Assembly: GCA_039583875.1 (NCBI GenBank)
Contig: CM077158.1
Coordinates: 234,538,453-234,602,452 of the forward strand
DNA length: 64,000 nt
Reading direction: 5' to 3'
Origin: Platanthera guangdongensis
Taxonomy: Eukaryota > Streptophyta > Magnoliopsida > Asparagales > Orchidaceae
Below the pieces are notes generated by a model that was given only the letters and a program-made list of their open reading frames with translations, ran no database searches and was not told the origin of the DNA. The stretch's first letter is position 1, and each line of letters starts with the position of its first letter. Shown piece by piece: positions 10,546 to 21,023 of the stretch. The position numbers were made by a program, and so were the translations under genes.

Positions 10546-13112
10546 TGTAACGCCCCAAATTTTTGAAGAGGAAAATTTGGTTTCTGCAGGGGGCACACGG
10601 CCTGGGACACGGGCGTGTCCCAGGGCGTGTCAGGCTGGAGTCGACGACTTGGCCACATAGTCGACATTTTTTTTCGCTCGACGATGTGTCGAGACAGGGC
10701 ACACGACCTGATACACGGGCGTGTCTCAGGGCGTGTCGAGCCCGTGTCGACAACCGGCCCGAGGTGTCGACATTTTGCGCTCGATAAAGTGTCGAGATAG
10801 GGCACACGGCCTGAGATACGGGTGTGTCTCAGGGCGTGTCGAGCCCGTGTAGACAACCGACCCGGGGTGTCGACATTTTCTCTCGACGACGTGTCGAGAC
10901 CTGACACACGGCCTAGGACACGGGCGTGTCCAAGGCCGTGTCAAGCAGTCGACGAATTTCGCTCGACGAAGTGTCGAGACAGTGAACACGGCCTAGAGCC
11001 CAGGCGTGTTGAGGTAGATACGGGTAAGGACACGGGCGTGTCCAGTACCCGTGTAGTTCTCGGGTTGTTTTTGGGGCTGTGTCGATAGAGGCACACGGCC
11101 GACCACACAGCCGTGTCAGTCGGGACACGAGCGTGTCGGGTAGAACACGGGCGTGTCGGATGCCCGTGTGTCATTCCAGGCACGTCGATTCGTGACGGCG
11201 AATGGGGGACACGGCCCTGTACACGGGCGTGTGCCAGGCCGTGTTCGGCCCAGGTATTTTATTTTTCAGGCGGATCGTGGCCATTCTTTCCCTTATTTTG
11301 GGATCTGACGGTCCAGGACTGCTCTTGGGGATTTAAGTCCGAGAATAGGGTTGGAAACCCTCATTCTTCTCCAAGCTTTCTCTTACTAAAATTCTAGAGA
11401 GAAGGGAGAACAAGGAAGAAGGTGAAGTAGAGATCCGGCTGTTGGAGAGGCTTCGGTGCTCCAAATCGCGAGCTGAGTCCAGATCCGTGGAGGATAGACC
11501 GTTACGAAGGTTTTCATCCGGCTATTTTGCCATGGCAAGGAAGAGGAGTCAGAAGATAATGACACTTCTCCTCTCGGTTTTAGGATGCACGTTCTAGCAT
11601 CTTTCTTTTTTGGTTTTAGGCACCAAACACTCAAATGAGAGGGGTTTGGGTCGCCAAGGTTCAAGAGGAACCTCCGGGTCGATTGAGTCCGTCCCCGGCA
11701 TGTTTTTGCATTAGAGATCCGCTACGTTAGTGGATTAGGCAGGGTGTGTTAAGCCGTAGTCGCGACCGTTAGTCCGACTCGGTGATGTTGCATACGAGCT
11801 TTAAGGATTCGTAGAGATCCGTTGCGGCAAAATGACGTTTGTGATGTGGTGATGTTTTCCCCTTTTTCTCGAGTAAGTACGTGTAGTTGGAATCGGACAA
11901 GGTTAGCTCCGCATGAGCGGTAGATGGTTTCCTTGGTGGACAAGGTTAGCTTCGCATGAGTGGTAGATGGTTTCCTTGGTGCGCGGGAACGCTGCAGTAC
12001 AAATGAGGGACTAGGGTGGAATTGTCTTGGTTTGTGTTGTGCCAAGGCGCGGCTGTGTCTCTGTGGTCGGCTGGCTATCCCGTGACGTACACGTCATGTG
12101 CGGAGAGTGTCCCGGCGAGACTAGTACCCTTCTGTGAGACTGATGAGAATGCCAAGCATGGGGGAAAGCCCGGGCACTGAGGCCATGAGCGGGTGGGGTC
12201 CAACAAGGCTTCTTAGAATCAGCCAGTTGTGTTTGTTGGAATCCTGACATGAGACGTCAGAGCTTGCAGGCAAGCCCGAGTCTAAGACCTTGAGCGGGTG
12301 GGGCCTTGGCAAGAGTTCCATGTGACGGCTTGTGTGCCGATGGAGGGAATTGTGTTTCCCTTTTGTTTGCGGCTTTATGCCAATGGGGAAACGATGAGTA
12401 CCCAATTGATGTGATGTTGTGCTAGATGCATACGCTATAGGGTGCCTTGGGTGAAGCCCGGGTTGTTGCATACATGTTGCATAAGTAGGCCCCTTTTTAT
12501 TATGTGCTCAACCAGTAGAGAACGTGTATGTTGTTTGAGACATCCAAGCTTGTTCTTAATGTATTTCTTGTTTATAATTACATGTCGCATACGAAGTGCT
12601 GACTTGCATGTTGGAGGGTTCCACGGGGTCCGTTAGGGGCGGCCGGGAGGAGATGTGTTTGTTATACAGTTTGAGGTCAGCCTTTGCTGACCCACATTAC
12701 TAATAATTTTTACAGGGCAAGGATCGCAAGCGGGAGCTAGCTCGCCGGCCAGAAAGGCCTAAGCCTCATGAAGTGTTCCCCTCTTTTGTAACTCTACTTA
12801 TGATGTTGTATGTTTGAGACTCTTGTTGTCCGGCTTGCACGCCGAGGTAGACTAGGAGTGCTTTTGCACATTCATGACTGTTGTATGATTTGAGTTTGGA
12901 CTCTATTATGTGGTAAGGCCATAAGGGCCATGTTTTTATTACTCTTATAGTGGTGGATAACTTCTAGTCTTGCTTGTGTTTCCGCTGTGTTGTACAAAGA
13001 GTTTTGAGTGTTGGTAGCTATATCATCTTTTAATACTAAAGCTGTGGCGTCCGTATGTTGTGGGGCCCCGACCAGACCCATATTATACGGTCATTACAAG
13101 GGAGGTGTTACA
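10546..13112 (+). repeat. 3' LTR of Tekay-type element
   Basis: 2,567 bp, tgtaacg...gtgttaca, colinear with the 5' LTR including the 102-bp palindromic repeats (unit starts near 10689, 10792, 10894). It has about 80 bp near 12218-12300 that the 5' LTR lacks. A gcgggtgggg motif lies at both ends of that extra block, so the 5' copy probably lost it by short-repeat deletion. Confidence 0.92.
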
Positions 13113-13117
13113 ACTAT

Positions 13118-13657
13118 CATGTTTGATTATACTAATGAAATGCAGGGAAGGAGCACCGCCGCCCCGATTAAGGGGCGGGGTCTTTATAATTTGGTTAGCT
13201 TTAGCTGATCGTTACCTTGTTTGCCACCGTGCGGTGGATTGTTCTTATGCAGGAACAGATGAGCCTAGTGGCAAATAACGGGCAGAATCCCTTGATGTTG
13301 TGCTGGCCCTTGAAGGCCAAAGCGAAGTGTTTTATTTTTATACTGTCATGTATGGCCGGCCTGCGAGACGAAGTATGTAAGACACTTTTATTGATCAAAC
13401 TAATGTAAGGCCATAAGGCCAAAGTATTGGAGTATGTTATTTCATTCCTATTGTGGCTGTAGTGGACATTCATGTGTTTTTTATGGGTTCTTATAACTGT
13501 TTTAAAAGCTTCCGCTAGAATGCTCTGAGTTAGGATGCGTATTCCTATGATATTAATTCGGTATTCTTATGTAACTCCACTAACTGTCTGTGGAATATGG
13601 CGTGGGGCCCCGGCCGGACCTTCTGTTATATTTTATGTGACGGATGGGGGTGTTACA
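13118..13657 (+). repeat. Gypsy solo LTR, right part
   Basis: It continues the LTR interrupted at 3246. The shared text is the cgtggggccccggccggacc stretch and the terminal ggtgttaca, matching the inserted element's LTR end in a diverged form. Confidence 0.72.
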
Positions 13658-13662
13658 TGCGG

Positions 13663-13956
13663 CTACAACCACACTGCTGTGACTTCATCCAGACCGCTAC
13701 GGCTTCATTCAGACCGCTGCGGCTAACCAACACCCGCTACTGCGGCTTTCTGCCAGACCGCTGCGGCTTCCTTCAGACTGCTGCGGCTAACCTCTAGACT
13801 GCTGCTGCGGCTAACCCTCAGATCGCCACTGCTGTTGTCCACCTGACCACAAGCTGAGGTTCACCACCAGACGCTGGACCAAATCGCTAGGTCGTTGAGA
13901 CAGGCAGACCGCTGCGGTTAGACATAAGTCCGCCCGATCTTCCTCAAGCTCCAACA
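13663..13956 (-). repeat. Copia D 5' LTR, outer part
   Basis: It is rich in 'ccagaccgctgcggctt' repeats, the same motif as at 1570-1734 on the other side of the nested insertion. On the minus strand the LTR would start tgttggagcttgagg at 13956. Joined length with 1350-1734 is about 680 bp, normal for a Copia LTR. Confidence 0.6.
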
Positions 13957-14584
13957 CGCTCAAAAGAATTTGAATCCGAAAGCAGCAGTGGACTCATGGC
14001 TAAAAATGCACAAGATAGGTGCTTTAAAAGAAAGTTACAGTGAATTATTGATAGAGATTTGGGGATGAAATATTTCAAATTTTAGGACTATGTGCAAAAT
14101 TTGCATGAGTTTTATGATTGCAATTACAAGACCATAGATTCATTGTTAATTAACAATTTTCTAACATTTGTGATGACAAGGAGAGTAATTCTAAAAAGTT
14201 TCACACATTCTGAGAAGTTTTACACATTCAAAATAAGTTTACACATAACAATTGCAATAAAACCTATTTTCAACTTACACTCAATGTAGTTCCAAAGGTT
14301 ATTAATTTGTGTACGAATTTCCCGCATTGGGCGGGGTCGCGTGATGAATTACACTTTGATGGGGTCAGCATCAATTTATATGAATCCCGGACTGCAAATA
14401 TCAGGAATTTTCCAGTTCCCCGCAAACGAAGTTGGGAGTTACAGACAAAACCATCTCTCGTGCGATCCGCACGCTCGATCTTCACCCGATCCACAAGTTA
14501 ACCATCGCGCATGGTATCCAAACGTCGTGCATGGGATCTCAACCATCACACGCGGGATCCTAACCACCATATAGGATCTCGTGC
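13957..14584. other. Unassigned AT-rich stretch
   Basis: No reading frame with recognisable protein similarity, no repeat structure beyond a few short direct repeats around 14500-14570. It is probably flanking DNA of older insertions. Confidence 0.5.
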
Positions 14585-15412
14585 GTCGGCCGCCCCTTGG
14601 CCACCTGCAGCCTGGGAGGCCTCGCCTTAGCCGCCCGTCGCCTGGGCGGCCTCAACCGGCCTCCGCGAGGCCGTCCTCCCAATGGCTTGCAGGCGCTCGG
14701 GGCCTCGGGCAGCTTCTGCGAGGCCGACCGCCCCTTGGCCGAGCCGCCTGACGATTGGGCGGCCTCGGTCGACATCCGCGAGGCTGAACGCCCCTTGGTC
14801 GAGCCGCCCGATGCCCGAGCGGCCTCGACCGACCTCCGCAAAGCTAGCCTCTCCTTGGCTGCCCGACGCTCGGGCGGCCTTGGCCGGCCTCCGCGAGGTC
14901 TGCAACCCCTTGGCTGCCAGGGGCTCCAATGGCCTTGGTCGGTCTCCGCGAGGTCGCCCCCTTATCTAACGGACTCCCGGTCGCTCCCTCGTGAGTCCGG
15001 TCACCCCTTGGTCGACCATGCGGTATGGGCTGGCATCCGTGACGCCGACCTTTCCTTGGTCGCTCGGGCGGCCTCGGTAGGCCTCCGAGAGGCCGACCTC
15101 CCCTGTGGCCACCCGATGAAGGGCGGCCATTGCCTTGGCCGCCGTCTTCGTCCGTCTGTCGGGCTCGCCGGGCTGCCTGTTTCCCAGGGTGGGCTTTTTG
15201 GCTTGGGGCAAAGTTATCATTTCCCTAAAATTAGCGATCTGTGTGCTAAATCCGTGTGTTCCTATTTGTCCGTCCAATAGTTGCCCAGTATAATTATTGG
15301 ATTGCCCTTCTAAAAATCTATAAATAGACTGACTGAGTTGGTTCAATTAGTCCGGTCTACCAAGAGACTCGAGCAGACCGCAACACACTTGACTTACCTG
15401 AAGCAAGCCTTC
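14585..15412 (+). repeat. GC-rich ~60-bp tandem repeat with downstream TATA (LTR-like)
   Basis: About seven degenerate units of roughly 52-60 bp between 14600 and 15110, marked by a recurring tccgcgagg motif (near 14661, 14713, 14773, 14833, 14889, 14943, 15082) and 'ccccttgg'. Open frames on both strands here are by-products of the GC-rich repeat. A TATA box ctataaatag lies near 15319, so the block may be the upstream part of an LTR. No partner LTR, primer site or target duplication was found. Confidence 0.55.
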
Positions 15413-15694
15413 AAAGGTGCATCACACAAATCCCCGCTCTGAACTATTGGGAATGGGCCCGCCACACTCATTGTCTTCGAGTTTCCCGGCTGACCCATAC
15501 CTGGACTGCAGTCTAACAAGCCCCAATCCCTCTCCAAAACAACGTTCGGTCCAACCCAACATCGGGCTTACAAGGCCTCCCTTAACATGTTACTGGCAGG
15601 TTGTTGATGTCGGCGAGCGCTAATACCCGACATCGATCCCCCGACCTCCTTTATGAGGATCTTATGTATGTCATGGTTTATATACACGTCCTAA
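15413..15694. other. No recognisable feature
   Basis: Contains short frames only. It leads directly into a decayed Copia coding segment. Confidence 0.4.
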
Positions 15695-16265
15695 CATTTC
15701 TCAAGCAGTGGGAGTGCTGAGCAGGTATATGTCCAAACCTTTAAAGGAGCACTAGAACATAGTGAAATGTGTATTCAGTTATCTCCGAGGCACCTGTGAT
15801 CTCTCTATTTGTTTTGAAGGTGATGGAAAAGAAAAGATCCTAGGCGTGATTGGTTTTGTGGACTCGGATTGGGCAGGTGATGTCGACATCAGGAGATCCA
15901 CCAGTGCGTATTTATTCACATTATTTTGTGGAGCTGTCAGTTGGATGAGCCGACGACAAATTGTGGTGGCTGTCATTGATTTAGGATGAATACACGACTA
16001 TTACTCATGTCAGTAAGGTGGCCATTTGGTTACAACGTTTGAGCTTCCGGCTCGGTTTCGAGCAAGGTGCTGTGGAGATGAGATGAGATAATTAAGGGGC
16101 AATTCATTTAGCCAAGAATCGATCATTTCACTGTTGGATGAAGCACATTGACATCCAGTACCACTTCATCTTTGAAAAGGTGGAGAAAACGGTAGTTGTA
16201 CTTGAGAAAGTCAACACGATGGTAAACAATTCTGATTTTTTGACAAGGATGTGTTAGTTGCAAAG
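15695..16265 (+). pseudogene. Decayed Copia RT end / RNase H (element E)
   Basis: The translation shows VGVLSRYMSKPLKEH, VFSYLRGTCDLSI, FVDSDWAGDVDIRRSTSAYLF and AVSWMSRRQ: the RT thumb-RNase H junction and first catalytic Asp block of Copia elements. After a stop near 15986 the later blocks (the KNRSFH, MKHIDIQYHF and LEKVNT-type motifs) can only be recovered in scattered frames up to about 16265. No LTR pair was identified. It is the old host into which element F is joined at 16376. Confidence 0.78.
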
Positions 16266-16375
16266 TTTGAATGATGTGCAACGACAGTAAGGTTAAATTA
16301 AGAAGTATCCACCAAGTGGGAAATTATTGAAGTTGGTATATACTTTCGGTCCTCATATTTCTCATACCTGGTTAG

Positions 16376-16722
16376 TGATGTAGCAAATGATGAGGACACA
16401 TTCAAATCTATAGGTGACAATAAAAAAATAATCAGCACATCAATACGAAGCTTCGCCAAGCCTCTAGAGATCATATAAGGGCTATGAACCAATGTCCGAT
16501 CAAGCGAAAAGGACCTACCCAATCCGTTCGAATGTTCAAAATAATGACGAAATAAACCGGAGAGGACCACGACTCAATCAAAGCAACCCTTAGGGATTGC
16601 GCACAATTGCCCAACTCATGTATGAGCAAGGCATTTCCTCAAATACCTAGCATGCGCAATGCGTCAATTCACCACGGTTAATTCACGAACTTGCACACAA
16701 CCAAAACCAAAATGACGAGCGC
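16376..16722 (-). repeat. Element F 3' LTR, left part
   Basis: It begins tgatgtagca and matches 35325-35669 closely (same order, about nine bases in ten by eye). It is interrupted at 16722/16723 by the Tat-type element and resumes at 30368. F reads on the minus strand, so this is its 3' LTR end. Confidence 0.85.
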
Positions 16723-17345
16723 TGTTGAAGCCAGGAAAAATCCCAACCTCAGAATTCGGACCAAAGCCGCCTAAGGTTACTGACTCAGAAGGTAGATCAG
16801 ACGACAAAGATTACTAGAACGAAGAAACAGGTCAAACAGGACCCCAGATGTTGCGGCAGGAAGGACCCACCACGTACCCGGATGCTCGAAAGGAGCAGCC
16901 CCTTCTCAACCAAGGATGGCCGAAATGGGTACGAGGGAAGCTAGCTGGCGAGGTCTCAAGGTCGCGACTTGCTTTCCAAGGAAAAGGAATCCAAAGATTT
17001 AGCTAGTATCCCGAAACTGAAGCGCGCGAGTATCCTGCCGAGGATTTCAAGTGCCTCACCTCATACCCCTGGAGTCCTATTTATAGGCAAATTCAGGGGG
17101 GGGGGGGGTTCATATTTATACCCCACCCCCTGGCGACTAGGCGACTTCTAGAGGAACTTGCACAGGCTGTGCGAGTATCTCGCCTAGTCGCGTACCTGAC
17201 GAGTATGGGAGGGGAGCTCGCCTATACTCGCCCGGGCCTTCCGCGATCTTGAATGCTGACTTTGACTCCTGCCTTGACTTGCTGAGCTTGACTTCTGCTG
17301 ACCTGACTGTGGTAGGACCCACACTCGACGAATATGGGTTGTACA
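16723..17345 (-). repeat. 3' LTR of Tat-type element
   Basis: 623 bp, plus-strand reading tgttgaagcc...ttgtaca. On the minus strand it has TATA motifs (cctataaatagg near 17078-17090). A G-run at 17098-17110 makes it differ from the other LTR. A weak polypurine tract (minus strand gaacggggattg) lies just outside at 17346-17357. Confidence 0.9.
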
Positions 17346-17462
17346 CAATCCCCGTTCTTTCTGAGCGACATCAGAGCTTGGAAAGAAACATCCAACACTT
17401 ATTCAGCGAGCTGCTCTGCCGAGTATCTGCGTTGCTCGCCTCTTTTGACCACCTGCCGATCT

Positions 17463-17472
17463 CTATAAATAG
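17463..17472 (+). promoter_or_regulatory. TATA box of antisense gene A
   Basis: ctataaatagg about 45 bases before the ATG at 17516 and on the strand opposite to the element's polyprotein. Confidence 0.55.
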
Positions 17473-17919
17473 GGGGGGCCTAGTTCTTTAGCCGGATCTC
17501 TAAAACTCGTGCATAATGTTGGATGCTGTGAAGTTTCTTCATGATAGTCTCGCCGCGCTGACCGGTGCTATTGGCGTCACTAAGCCGAAACGACCACGTG
17601 AGGAGGATATCGCCGCCGACCACCCCCCCCCCCCCCCTCAAGAAGAAATAGATTAAAAAGTCCAAGAAGAAACACATCTCGGGTGACTGTAACTCGCCGC
17701 TACCTCTTTCTCAAACCGCGGCTTCCACCAGCAACCCCGTGCGCTCTGGAAGCACGCAACAGTTGCTCAGCGACCTGGGTCTTGATGACATCCCCAATGT
17801 CACCGCCTCTGATGCGAGTTTTCTCGACTCGCTCGTCATCCCTGAGCTTGCCATGACCATGGCCACGGAACTCGCCTCCACTCCGGTGCCGCAGCGGGTT
17901 GACATCGTCAACCTGCCAG

Positions 17920-18000
17920 GTTGTCATTTTTTTTGCCGAGATGCTTTCTTGTTCTGTCGGTCGTTTCTATTGCTTGCTAACTTGACCATGATACTCGCAG
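17920..18000 (+). other. Predicted intron 1 of antisense gene A
   Basis: ccag|gttgtc ... atactcgcag|att, with a canonical branch-like ctaac upstream of the acceptor. Splicing in phase 1 creates an Asp codon and continues the frame into SPSG. Confidence 0.6.
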
Positions 18001-18671
18001 ATTCTCCCTCGGGGGGGGGGGGGGGGTGCTGGCGCGGTTCTGAATGTCGCCCCGTTGAGCTCCGCATCGCTGGTCGCCCTTCCCGCCGGGAGACAAGTAA
18101 AGACCGCACACACGGTGCAGATTAATATCGGCGCCAAAAGAACATCTGAGGCCTCGGTTCCTTCGGCGAGCAAGGAACCGTCGTCGAAGAATCCTCCGCC
18201 GAGGAAGACGACCCTGGCGAGCAGGGATCCCTTGCCGAAGTACCCTCAGTCCAAGAAGGATCCGCCGGCGAGCAAGGGTCTCCCGGCGAGTTCTGCGCTG
18301 CCTGCGAGGAGTTCTGCTCCTCCCACCGCAAGTTCTGCACTGCTTCCGGCGAGGTCTTCTCTGCCTGAGGCGAGCTCCTCGCTACCCCCGCCGCCGCCTC
18401 TTACAAACGTCGCCACCATCCAGTCGGTGACCGTATCCTTGTCGCTGCCGCCGCCTCTGGTCGCGCCTTCTCAAGTCGCCACGACGTGACTTACTTCGCC
18501 TCCTCCGCTGAAGAATCCTCAGCCGCACGGATTCTGGACAAGGGGGGTGCGGGCAAGGCAAGGCGTCCGAGCTCACTGGGGGGTCATCTTCAAGCCGGCG
18601 AGATGAGCCAACTCGCGGATTCTCTCCTCGCCGATCTAGATCTCCTTGCCGATCTAGGTCTCCTCGCAGCG

Positions 18672-18743
18672 GTATGTATCGCTATTGATGCCGTATAGTG
18701 CGGCTAAATATCGTCTAATCTGGCGACTTTCATTTGCTGTCAG
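18672..18743 (+). other. Predicted intron 2 of antisense gene A
   Basis: gcg|gtatgtatc ... ttgctgtcag|atcgg. Donor and acceptor match plant consensus. The flanking frames do not join exactly, which I attribute to frameshift decay upstream. Confidence 0.5.
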
Positions 18744-19482
18744 ATCGGCCGGCGACTCCAGGGGTGGCCTTCATCGATGCCATGGGGTTACCGGGCATGG
18801 AATATCGCCGTGCTGCTGCTCGCGCCTACCTGGAGCTGGAGAGCAAGTTTGACCAGCTGGCGATCTGCGAGCCTCATCACCGAATATCATCGTTGGAAGT
18901 GCGGATGGCAAAGATGGAAGAGCTCAAGAGTACGCTGGATAGCTACGAATCCCGCTTCCACATGGTAAAGGAGAATGATCATCAGCTGGCGATTAACAAC
19001 CATCGCCTCCAGCTCGTCCTAGACGAGGTTCCTGGCATTCGCACGAGCATGGGCTATGTCGGCCGGTTGACGTGGATGGAGGAGCAGTTGCATCTCAGAG
19101 ATGATGCGATAGCGATGGCGACGGAACACTTCCGGCGAGCGCGCGAGATGGGTTGGGTCGGGCGACATCCCCATCCCCCAGAGAGGCCTAGGCCTTAGAA
19201 TTGTCTTTCTTTTTCTTTTTCTTCTATTTGGAACTCGCCAAGTGCGGTTTGATGAAAGTTTACTGAATTGTAATAAGCGAGCTTAGATCTCGCGCCATTA
19301 TGAATTTTTTACTGTCTTCAATGTTTGTGCGACATCTTGTCTAGATCGTGCCGAGTTGGTTCTGCAGGTTGCGATCATGCTTTATCTGTTCTGTACGACC
19401 TACGCAACGGAGTCGGAATACTCGCTTAGGGTGCGACTTGGTCTGATACTTGCCGTAAGGATGATATACCCCCCCCTTGGCG

Positions 19483-19493
19483 CCTATAAATAG
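19483..19493 (+). promoter_or_regulatory. TATA box of antisense gene B
   Basis: cctataaatag, preceded by a C-run and ttggcg. The arrangement resembles the LTR's own minus-strand promoter (C-run, ttg, gcctataaatagga). Confidence 0.6.
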
Positions 19494-20294
19494 AGGGGGT
19501 AGGTAAGACATAAGTACGCTGTTGCGCTTTTGAACTCCTAGCTCGCGAGTATCTTTTCCTGCTCGCGTGCTGCAACTTTGCTTTGCTCCTCGCTCTTCCT
19601 GCTTCTTATCCTCTTTACAACTCGTAAGATGGTTGGAGATGACGCCAGTGCTCGCCGCCAAGCCCATGCCGCCAACTATGCGGATGCGGCTTTCAAGAAG
19701 TCGATCACCACCGAGTGCGATTTAGAGAGCTTTAGGGAAAGGCTCCTTCCCAAGGGATACTCGGCCAGGCTCCCGAGCCGTAGCGAGCGACTCAACACCT
19801 ATATAGAGGGTGTGCTTGTCCTCCCCCTTCGCCACTTCGACGCCGGTCTGTGACTTCCGTTGTGGCCGGGGTATTGCGACATTCTCCGATACTTCGGCAT
19901 AGTCCCCGCGCAGATCAACCCCAACGGTGTCACCATAATCATGGGGTTCCTTTGTTATTTGTGCGAGGAGGGGATCATTTTTGATCTTTCCATCTTTCGC
20001 AAAATATTCGCCTTTGCCGCGACTGCCGAGGCGTGGTATATTTCAGCAGTCATGTCTGTACACTGGTGGGGACGGCGAATAAGGTACATCGCTGGAGCGA
20101 GATGTTAGTCGTTGTCGAGGGCGACTTTGGTGAAGTACATGGAAGGCCACACCAGCCTGCTGATGTCGCCTTCCTTCCACCGATATTGGAGGGTGTGCGC
20201 GAGCAACTCGTCGAATCGTTCCGAGGTCGCCGGTTCGATGTTATCTTTTGGCGACTAAACGTCAATACGTTGTTCGAGGTCCATTACAACGAAG

Positions 20295-20369
20295 GTAAAT
20301 ATTAGCGAGGAACGTCTGTTGCATACTCGTCGCGATAGTTGTTTGTTTACATTACTCGGCCTTTTGCAG
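20295..20369 (+). other. Predicted intron 1 of antisense gene B
   Basis: gaag|gtaaat ... ccttttgcag|tgcc. Splicing in phase 1 joins YNEG to VPNELPARP with the frame kept exactly. Confidence 0.72.
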
Positions 20370-20950
20370 TGCCAAACGAGCTCCCGGCGAGGCCGCTTCC
20401 TCCAGCCAAAGAGATCGCCACCTCGCTTTTTGAGCCCCACTCGCCAGCTGATATCGGCGAGAAGAATAAACTCGCCAAGGGCAAAGGCAAAGCCAGGTCG
20501 CCGGGTCCTGCGACCAAAAAATAGAAGGTGTTGTCGCCGCATCTTGATGACCAGGATTCGTCGCTCCATGCTCGACTTCCCCACTTCCACCCCAATTTCA
20601 ACCTGGGGCTGGATGCGGTGGGCACCTATGGTCTCCCGTTGGTGACCTGGGCGGCGGACGAGCATCTGGTGACGTTGAGCACCAACCTCCCCTCCTGGGC
20701 GAAGGAAGGGGATGACAAGGGGGAGGCCTTTGTCGTCCTCCACGCGATGTATGGGCGAGGCGATGCCGAGTCAATGTTGGATCTTAGCGAGGAGGAACTC
20801 GCCCAACAGGCGGCCTGCTCGCTCGCATGAGCCGTTTAACTAAATAATTTCGCGGAGAGGAGGATGCTGGAGAGGACAAAAGTCTTGAAGATCGTCAGTA
20901 AGAAGGCGATTGATCTCGACATGGAGTCTACTCGCTGACAAGATTATGAG

Positions 20951-21023
20951 GTAAGTCGCCTCTTCGCGCGATGTCAATATCACCCCACGCGATTCTTTTT
21001 GCTGACTCCGTTCTTTGTCGCAG
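20951..21023 (+). other. Predicted intron 2 of antisense gene B
   Basis: tatgag|gtaagt ... tttgtcgcag|gctgcc, a perfect donor consensus. Phase 0 splicing keeps the frame (DYE to AAEMETAKK). Confidence 0.72.

Larger units (their letters stand above)
3247..13112 (+). mobile_element. Complete Ty3/gypsy chromovirus, Tekay/Del type
   Basis: Two LTRs of about 2.5 kb, a Met-tRNA primer site, gag-pro-RT-RNaseH-integrase-chromodomain in that order, a polypurine tract, and perfect 5-bp target duplications actat at 3242-3246 and 13113-13117. Total 9,866 bp. All of 5833 to about 10200 is one reading frame broken by in-frame stops at 7555, 7960, 8968, 9136 and 10009, followed by a frameshift near 10205. 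The element is structurally whole but not autonomous. It lies inside a solo LTR of the same family. Confidence 0.93.
17516..19198 (+). pseudogene. Antisense gene A of the Tat element (two introns, coiled-coil C-terminus)
   Basis: Runs opposite to gag-pol between integrase and 3' LTR. From ATG 17516 it encodes a short Lys/Arg patch (KPKRPRE), then after a damaged C-run an acidic/hydrophobic segment (LLSDLGLDDIPNVTASD), a long Ser/Pro/Ala-rich low-complexity region (18050-18490) and a C-terminal heptad-rich, Glu/Leu/Met-rich coiled coil (about 18830-19170) ending at a TAG. Introns are predicted at 17920-18000 and 18672-18743. Homopolymer slips at the C-run (about 17625) and G-run (about 18009) and a TAG near 17650 break it. 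I do not know its function; the layout suggests an element-encoded accessory protein. Confidence 0.6.

Noticed and set aside
14597..15280. Long frames in GC-rich DNA on both strands
   Set aside because: Reading of a ~60-bp tandem repeat; residues are Ala/Arg/Gly/Pro repeats that follow the repeat period.
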